DNA from: Cyanobacterium aponinum PCC 10605
GTDB lineage: Bacteria; Cyanobacteriota; Cyanobacteriia; Cyanobacteriales; Cyanobacteriaceae
Reading direction: 5' to 3'
Length of the DNA: 64,000 nt
NCBI RefSeq assembly: GCF_000317675.1
Contig: NC_019776.1
Location: forward strand, 1,054,001-1,118,000
Part shown: piece by piece, positions 62,478-64,000 of the stretch
How the letters are laid out: each line of letters opens with the position of its first letter
Numbering within the stretch: position 1 is the first letter of the stretch
Translations under genes and position numbers: made by a program
The notes under the pieces: model-generated
What the model was told of the DNA's origin: nothing
Seen by the model: the letters and a program-made list of their open reading frames with translations, nothing else
Databases searched by the model: none

Positions 62478-63489
62478 AGATTTTTGGTATGTAGTCGCTC
62501 TAAGTAAACAATTAAAATCGAATCAAGTTTTAAGTCGTCAAGTTTTGGGGGAATGGTTGGCAATTTTTAGAACAAAGAATGGTAAACCAGTTGCCTTACA
62601 AGATCGTTGTACTCACCGCAATAGTCGTTTATCTTGTGGTAAAGTCCAACAAGGGTATTTACAATGTCCTTATCATGGTTGGGTTTATGATGAAAGTGGA
62701 GGAGTTGTTTCTATTCCCTCTGAAGGAGAAAATTTTAAACCAAGGGCAAGTTTAAAAGCTAAACAATATCATACCTGTGAGCAGGATGGTTTTATCTATG
62801 TCTGCTTAACAGAAGAAATCAAGCCACAGTTTTCCCCTTTTTCTATGCCATACTATCAACAACCCGGTTGGCATTATGTACGGGTGGTTCACCGTTTTAA
62901 TAATAATGTTACTAATTGTGCTGAAAATTTTATTGATATTCCCCACACAGTTTCTGTACATCCGGGAATTTTTAGAAAATCCTACCAACAAAAATTAGAA
63001 ATGACTGTCACCCGCACTCAAGGAACTGTGATCGCTAACTATCACAATGAGGATACTAATTTGGGCTGGTGGACACGGTTTTTAAACCCTAGTCACCATA
63101 AGATTTATCACAGCGATCGCTTTTTTATGCCTAATATTACTTCCGTAGAATATCAATTTGCTCCTCGCCGTCACCTATTTATAACAAGTCAATCCGTACC
63201 TGAAACGGAAACCTCCACCTTAGTCTATACCGATGCCACTTTTTCCTATGGAATTTGGTCTTATTTAGCAACTCCTTTTGTTTCGTACACTGCGAAACGA
63301 ATTATTGGACAAGATGTAAAGATTTTGCAAATTCAGCAAGAAGTAATCGAAAAATATGGCGAGAAATTCGCCCACACTCAAGCAGATACCATTCATGTTT
63401 TTGTAGAATCAATTAGGAAGGCGATCGCACAGGGGAAAGATCCCCGAACCCTTCCAGATAAAACCATTGAAGTTACCTTTTGGGTTTAA
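62467..63489 (+). CDS. Rieske non-heme iron oxygenase (second)
   Basis: A 340-residue Rieske oxygenase. Cluster ligands are Cys48-x-His50 (RCTHRNSRL) and Cys67-x2-His70 (QCPYHGW), a more canonical motif than in the 58802 protein. The mononuclear iron site is likely in NCAENFIDIPHTVSVH (Asn150, Asp157, His160, His165). The protein is closer to ring-hydroxylating and demethylating oxygenases of the phthalate/vanillate type in its Rieske domain. It starts 11 bases inside the ferredoxin gene, the strongest coupling in the cluster; its donor is therefore presumably that ferredoxin. The stop lies only 3 bases before the next start. Confidence 0.92.
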   Translation: MKFEDFWYVVALSKQLKSNQVLSRQVLGEWLAIFRTKNGKPVALQDRCTHRNSRLSCGKVQQGYLQCPYHGWVYDESGGVVSIPSEGENFKPRASLKAKQYHTCEQDGFIYVCLTEEIKPQFSPFSMPYYQQPGWHYVRVVHRFNNNVTNCAENFIDIPHTVSVHPGIFRKSYQQKLEMTVTRTQGTVIANYHNEDTNLGWWTRFLNPSHHKIYHSDRFFMPNITSVEYQFAPRRHLFITSQSVPETETSTLVYTDATFSYGIWSYLATPFVSYTAKRIIGQDVKILQIQQEVIEKYGEKFAHTQADTIHVFVESIRKAIAQGKDPRTLPDKTIEVTFWV

Positions 63490-63492
63490 CCG

Positions 63493-64000
63493 ATGTTTCC
63501 TATAATTATATTTTGGCTATTTTTTGCAACTACCCTATTACAAAGCAAACAAAGAAAGCTATTAATTACAAAATCTCTACAGGACTGGTTTTTAGATGGC
63601 ATCGGTTTATGTTTTCAGGGAGCAATTATTCCCTTACTTCAAATAGGAATAGCAACACATTTATATCAAAAAATCTTACCACAGAGCCAAGGATGTCTAA
63701 TCATTGAACCTTGGTTAGGTTTTATTATTAGCTTTGTTATTGTTGACTATATTTATTATTGGACTCATCGCTTATTGTTTCATGAAATACTATTTTCTGT
63801 TCATGCAGTTCATCACAGCGTAACTCAAATGGATATGTTAGGGACTTCTCGTAACACTTTATGGTCAAGTTTGTTCCTTCCTTATATCTGGCTAAATAGT
63901 TTAATGTTATATTTATTGAGTGATTATCGGGGATACGCCTTCGGCTTCTTGTTGACTTGTTTGTTAGATTTATGGCGACATAGTTCGTGGAATTTGCCTG
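63493..64000 (+). CDS. Sterol desaturase/fatty acid hydroxylase-family membrane protein (3' end outside window)
   Basis: The frame opens with ATG at 63493, 3 bases after the Rieske stop, and runs to the end of the window (169 codons). It has hydrophobic helices near the start and at about 72-85 (GFIISFVIVDYIYYW). The His boxes of this diiron superfamily are clear: HRLLFH (about 88-93) and HAVHH (about 100-104), followed by SVTQMDMLGTSRNT. The third box should lie outside the window. These enzymes hydroxylate or desaturate lipids, sterols or carotenoids. It is the last visible gene of the redox cluster. Confidence 0.85.
   Translation, partial: MFPIIIFWLFFATTLLQSKQRKLLITKSLQDWFLDGIGLCFQGAIIPLLQIGIATHLYQKILPQSQGCLIIEPWLGFIISFVIVDYIYYWTHRLLFHEILFSVHAVHHSVTQMDMLGTSRNTLWSSLFLPYIWLNSLMLYLLSDYRGYAFGFLLTCLLDLWRHSSWNLP

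Overview
The window is cyanobacterial chromosome. It is AT-rich, is sprinkled with the HIP1 octamer GCGATCGC, and carries genes found together only in oxygenic phototrophs: crtP/crtB carotenoid genes, heme oxygenase, PcyA bilin reductase, a high-light-inducible protein, a KaiC-family clock ATPase, glutamyl-tRNA reductase and a PilB pilus motor. Gene content and codon bias resemble unicellular Geminocystis/Cyanobacterium-type genomes, but the genus is an inference.

Layout. 1-10.1 kb: the end of a sensor kinase, then a P-type H+-ATPase, miaB, sufE, a nickel-sensor-like InrS repressor, an IS982-like relic, ribokinase, an acetyltransferase, a GST and a methyltransferase. 10.1-11.6 kb: a broken HNH gene and a CRISPR array of 15 repeats and 14 spacers without cas genes. 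12-14.2 kb: a small unknown gene, a cupin, NfeD and an SPFH protein. 14.8-29 kb: carotenoid genes crtB and crtP, heme oxygenase, an esterase, a lone KaiC, a collagen-like secreted protein, an orphan peptide-type permease, hemA, an orphan TRAP permease and pcyA. Three steps of the glutamate-to-phycocyanobilin route (hemA, ho1, pcyA) lie within about 10 kb. 29-41.5 kb: xthA, a large beta-helix surface protein, a queuosine-precursor-type transporter, a fusion of a degenerate AAA+ domain with a membrane polyferredoxin, a HLIP, holA, a phosphoesterase, rplI, glyQ and hisC. 41.8-55.7 kb: chrA, a NUDIX hydrolase, ferredoxin, cutA, a ParA ATPase, a glycosyltransferase, cupin, a 2H phosphoesterase, cobH, rsmD, a response-regulator phosphatase and pilB. 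56.5-58 kb: a TnpB-only IS200/IS605-type element. 58-64 kb: a same-strand run holding two Rieske oxygenases, two ferritin-like diiron proteins, a plant-type ferredoxin and a sterol-desaturase-like membrane hydroxylase, cut off by the window end.

Intergenic DNA is unusually rich in repeats. One family of about 200-280 bp elements has inverted ends of the type AACCTCAGTTYGG that match the ends of the IS982-like relic; three copies show candidate 4, 5 and 7 bp target duplications. A second family is a pair of 194-bp elements with GGCTCT ends, one with an exact 8-bp duplication. There are also GC-rich palindromes and a nested C/G-run repeat.

The strongest candidates for something undescribed are the redox gene cluster at 58-64 kb, the multi-branched RNA structure inside it (60801-60880), and the AAA+/polyferredoxin fusion at 33.5-35.6 kb. 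All calls come from reading the sequence; no database search was run.
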